Origin: Stenotrophomonas maltophilia
GTDB lineage: Bacteria > Pseudomonadota > Gammaproteobacteria > Xanthomonadales > Xanthomonadaceae
DNA: 8,242 bases
Direction of reading: 5' to 3'
Assembly: GCA_002386405.1 (NCBI GenBank)
Contig: DGIP01000142.1
Coordinates: 1-8,242 of the forward strand
Part shown: one piece after another, positions 5,923 through 8,242 of the stretch
How the letters are laid out: each line of letters opens with the position of its first letter
Numbering within the stretch: position 1 is the stretch's first letter
The notes under the pieces: model-generated
Database searches by the model: none
What the model was told of the DNA's origin: nothing
The model's input: only the letters and a program-made list of their open reading frames with translations
Program-made: the position numbers and the translations under genes

Positions 5923-6621
5923 ATGGCAATCAAACATTGGCACGAGCACGATCGTCCGCGAGAAAAGTTGCTCAGGCTGGGCCCCGAGGCCCTCTCCGAT
6001 TCGGAGCTGTTGGCCCTGTTCATCGGCAGCGGCTGTAACGGGCTGGATGCCGTGCAGTGTGCACGCCGCCTGCTCGAAGACCATGGCCCGCTGCGCAGGC
6101 TCATGGACATGGATGCCAGCAAGCTGAGGAAGCTGCCTGCCCTCGGCCCGGCGCGCGCCTGCAAGCTGGTTGCCGCACTGGAGCTGGCCAGCCGCCATCT
6201 GCTGGCCGACCTGGAGCGCGGCGACTGCATCTGCGATCCCGGCTCGGCCGGGCGCTACTTCAAACTGCGGTTGCGCGCGCGACCGCAGGAGGTGTTCGCC
6301 GCGCTGTTCATGGACACCCGTAACCGCACCCTGGCGTATGAAGAGCTGTTCACCGGCACCATCGACACGGCCACCGTTTACCCACGGGAGGTGGTGAGGC
6401 GAGCGTTGCTGCACAACGCGGCGGCCGTCATCGTCAGCCACAACCACCCGTCCGGCCGGGCCGAGCCATCACCCTCCGACCGGGAGATCACCTATCAGCT
6501 CTTTGAAGCCCTGGCGCTGGTCGGGGTCCGGCTGGTGGACCATGTCGTGGTGGGCGACGGCCCGCCGGTCTCCATGGCCGAACGGGGCTGGCTCAAGCGC
6601 GACCCGTTCGCCCGCACCTGA
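5923..6621 (+). CDS. radC: RadC family JAMM/MPN-domain protein
   Basis: The 232-residue product, of normal family length, has the RadC layout. An N-terminal helix-hairpin-helix-like region (PREKLLRLGPEALSDSELL, 12-30; LPALGPARACKLVAALELA, 71-89) precedes the JAB/MPN domain with FMDTRNR (129-135), EELFTGTID (140-148) and the metal-binding JAMM motif. That motif has H173, H175, S183 or S185 and D186 in SHNHPSGRAEPSPSD. The motif is complete, so a zinc-dependent hydrolase fold is expected. The old role in DNA repair is not well supported experimentally and the true substrate is unknown. I chose ATG 5923 because MAIKHWHEHDRPREKLL matches usual RadC N-termini; ATG 5887 would add 12 untypical residues. 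Neither start has a good Shine-Dalgarno. In relatives radC commonly lies next to coaBC; here about 3.6 kb of other genes separates them. Confidence 0.95.
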   Translation: MAIKHWHEHDRPREKLLRLGPEALSDSELLALFIGSGCNGLDAVQCARRLLEDHGPLRRLMDMDASKLRKLPALGPARACKLVAALELASRHLLADLERGDCICDPGSAGRYFKLRLRARPQEVFAALFMDTRNRTLAYEELFTGTIDTATVYPREVVRRALLHNAAAVIVSHNHPSGRAEPSPSDREITYQLFEALALVGVRLVDHVVVGDGPPVSMAERGWLKRDPFART

Positions 6622-6630
6622 ACGGCCCGG

Positions 6631-6700
6631 TCATCCCATTTCCCCTGCCCCCAAGGCCTCCCGCCCCACCCCACGCCCTGCTTCCCACCCCCGCTGTGCC
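6631..6700 (+). terminator. C-rich, G-poor tract after radC (possible Rho-dependent termination region)
   Basis: Directly after radC the plus strand holds 42 C and only 9 G in 70 bases, unlike the coding sequence around it. A C-over-G bubble in the untranslated 3' end is the known hallmark of Rho loading sites. A 6-bp hairpin, GCCCCG (6698-6703) with CGGGGC (6715-6720), follows without a T-run. No open frame explains the bias. Confidence 0.4.
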
Positions 6701-6731
6701 CCGGTTCAATGGATCGGGGCGGCTTCTGGGC

Positions 6732-6737
6732 TAAAAT
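6732..6737 (+). promoter_or_regulatory. Candidate -10 box of the argS promoter
   Basis: TAAAAT matches the -10 consensus TATAAT at five of six positions in a GC-rich spacer, 36 bases before the argS GTG. This would give a leader of roughly 30 bases. No good -35 lies at the usual spacing; TTCAAT (6705-6710) is 21 bases away. Confidence 0.4.
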
Positions 6738-6773
6738 TGCCGATTCCGCCGCTCCAGTCTCAAAGCAGGCCCT

Positions 6774-8240
6774 GTGAAAAATCTCCTCCGCGCCCTGATC
6801 AGCCAAGGCATCGAAGCCTTGCGCGCCAACGGCACTCTGCCGGCCGATACCCTGACCCCGGAATTCGTGGTGGAACGCCCGAAGACCCGTGAACACGGTG
6901 ATTTCGCCACCAATGCCGCCATGCTGCTGGCCAAGCCGGCGCGCAGCAACCCGCGCGCCCTGGCCCAGGCGCTGCTGGATGCGCTGCCCAAGAGCGACGA
7001 TGTGCTGCGCGTGGAAATCGCCGGCCCGGGCTTCATCAATTTCCACCTGGCCCCCAGCGCATACCAGCGTGAAGCGGCCAGCGTGCTCAAGGAAGGCGCC
7101 GATTACGGCCACAACCTGAGCGGCAACGGCCGTACCGTGGGCGTGGAGTACGTGTCGGCCAACCCGACCGGCCCGCTGCACGTGGGCCACGGCCGCGCGG
7201 CCGCCATCGGCGACTGCCTGGCCCGCCTGCTGGATGTGAACGGCTGGAACGCCAGGCGCGAGTTCTACTACAACGACGCCGGCGTGCAGATCGAGAACCT
7301 GGCCCTGTCCACCCAGGCGCGCGCCAAGGGCATCAAGCCCGACGACGCCGGCTGGCCGGAAGGCGGCTACCGCGGTGACTACATCGAAGACGTGGCCAAG
7401 GCCTACCTGGCCGGTGCCACCGTGGAGCTGGAAGGCCATTCGGTGGTGGGCGAGCGCGACCCGGACAACGTGGATGCGATCCGCCGCTTCGCCGTGGCCT
7501 ACCTGCGCAACGAGCAGAACCAGGACCTGGCCGCGTTCGGGGTGGATTTCGACATCTACTTCCTGGAGAGCTCGCTCTACAAGGATGGCAAGGTCGAAGA
7601 GACCGTGGCCCAGCTCAAGGCGGCCGGCCACACCTATGAGGAAGGCGGCGCCCTGTGGCTGCGCTCCACCGACTTCGGTGACGACAAGGACCGCGTGATG
7701 CGCAAGTCCGACGGCACCTACACCTACTTCCTGCCGGACGTGGCCTACCACCTGAGCAAGTGGCAGCGCGGCTATGAGCGCGCGATCACCGAGCTGGGCG
7801 CGGACCACCACGGTTCGCTCGCGCGCGTGCGCGCCGGCCTGCAGGCGCTGGACGTGGGCATTCCCAAGGGCTGGCCGGAATACGTGCTGCACCAGATGGT
7901 GACGGTGATGCGCGGCGGCGAGGAAGTGAAGCTGGGCAAGCGCGCCGGCGGCTACCTGACCCTGCGCGACCTGATCGAAGAGACCGGCCGCGACGCCGTG
8001 CGCTGGTTCCTGATCGCGCGCAAGCCCGATTCGCAGCTGACCTTCGATATCGACCTGGCCCGCCAGCAAAGCAATGACAACCCGGTGTTCTACGTGCAGT
8101 ATGCGCACGCCCGCGTGTGCAGCCTGCTGCGCCAGGCACAGGAGAAGGGTCTGTCGTACACCCCGGCCGAAGGCCTGACCGGGCTGGCATCGCTGAACGA
8201 CGAACCCTCGCTGTGGCTGATGGTGATCGCGCGCTCATAG
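6774..8240 (+). CDS. argS: Arginyl-tRNA synthetase, C-terminally truncated at the window end
   Basis: This class I aminoacyl-tRNA synthetase charges tRNA-Arg with arginine. The frame has the N-terminal Add-1 tRNA-recognition domain (1-100, with PGFINFHL), then the catalytic Rossmann domain with [17 protein letters not shown] (125-141, HIGH-type motif HVGH 136-139). FYYNDAGVQ follows, and then KLGKRAGG (386-393) at the KMSKS-equivalent loop. The start is GTG 6774, giving MKNLLRALI as in relatives, with a weak AGCAGG upstream. The frame ends at TAG 8238-8240 after 488 residues. The family is about 560, so roughly 70 residues of the anticodon-binding domain are missing. Family-like sequence continues to about DEPSLWLMV, and the break falls in the last dozen bases of the window. 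An error at a contig end is therefore much more likely than a real truncation of an essential gene. Confidence 0.9.
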   Translation: MKNLLRALISQGIEALRANGTLPADTLTPEFVVERPKTREHGDFATNAAMLLAKPARSNPRALAQALLDALPKSDDVLRVEIAGPGFINFHLAPSAYQREAASVLKEGADYGHNLSGNGRTVGVEYVSANPTGPLHVGHGRAAAIGDCLARLLDVNGWNARREFYYNDAGVQIENLALSTQARAKGIKPDDAGWPEGGYRGDYIEDVAKAYLAGATVELEGHSVVGERDPDNVDAIRRFAVAYLRNEQNQDLAAFGVDFDIYFLESSLYKDGKVEETVAQLKAAGHTYEEGGALWLRSTDFGDDKDRVMRKSDGTYTYFLPDVAYHLSKWQRGYERAITELGADHHGSLARVRAGLQALDVGIPKGWPEYVLHQMVTVMRGGEEVKLGKRAGGYLTLRDLIEETGRDAVRWFLIARKPDSQLTFDIDLARQQSNDNPVFYVQYAHARVCSLLRQAQEKGLSYTPAEGLTGLASLNDEPSLWLMVIARS

Positions 8241-8242
8241 CC

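Noticed and set aside
5682..6230. 182-codon minus-strand open frame opposite the small membrane gene and radC
   Set aside because: Serine- and arginine-rich translation antisense to conserved radC; no ribosome site or recognisable motif.
6495..8108. 537-codon minus-strand open frame opposite argS
   Set aside because: The composition (V, A, H, G, Q) is the mirror of argS codons, and argS itself is unmistakable on the plus strand.
1..8242. CRISPR array, tRNA/rRNA genes, insertion sequences, integrase or a recognised phage-defence system
   Set aside because: I looked for repeat-spacer patterns, cloverleaf-like sequences, transposase motifs and defence-type domains and found none that hold up.

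Overview
The window looks like a chromosomal piece from a high-GC gammaproteobacterium of the Xanthomonas/Stenotrophomonas group (Lysobacteraceae). This is inferred from the coaBC-dut-phosphomannomutase order, the protein style of CoaBC, RadC and ArgS, and codon third positions rich in G and C. Three lines of argS that I counted (7141-7260 and 7381-7440) give 129 G+C in 180 bases. The first gene runs off base 1 and argS stops abnormally two bases before the right end, so the window may be a whole short contig of a draft assembly.

Left block (1-2333, minus strand): a tight housekeeping operon reading coaBC, then dut (ATGA overlap), then a membrane-anchored phosphomannomutase/phosphoglucomutase after a 14-base gap. 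It supplies coenzyme A, dUTP hydrolysis and sugar-phosphate precursors for surface polysaccharide. coaBC is split by a frameshift near 2174-2180 although its residues align on both sides. As CoaBC is normally essential, a sequence error is the leading explanation.

Middle block (2334-5922, plus strand): less conserved genes set between coaBC and radC. They are an exported single-chain retropepsin-like aspartyl protease with two DTG motifs, a 474-residue cytoplasmic ankyrin-repeat protein with an unidentified C-terminal domain, a short non-coding stretch with a possible gene remnant, and a translationally coupled pair of small membrane proteins (136 and 41 residues). The stretch around the pair is clearly lower in GC (198 of 360 bases in 5341-5700; 50 of 100 in 5201-5300), which suggests foreign origin or weak selection. 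The spacers contain several perfect inverted repeats, including an ATTCATTG/CAATGAAT palindrome just before the ankyrin gene.

Right block (5923-8242, plus strand): radC, encoding an intact JAMM-domain protein, a C-rich G-poor spacer that may be a Rho-dependent termination region, a candidate -10 box, and argS (arginyl-tRNA synthetase). argS stops after 488 codons, about 70 short of normal, inside the anticodon-binding domain.

I see no tRNA, rRNA, CRISPR array, insertion sequence or integrase. The most novel material is the small membrane pair and the ankyrin protein's C-terminal domain. No recognised defence or mobile system is present.
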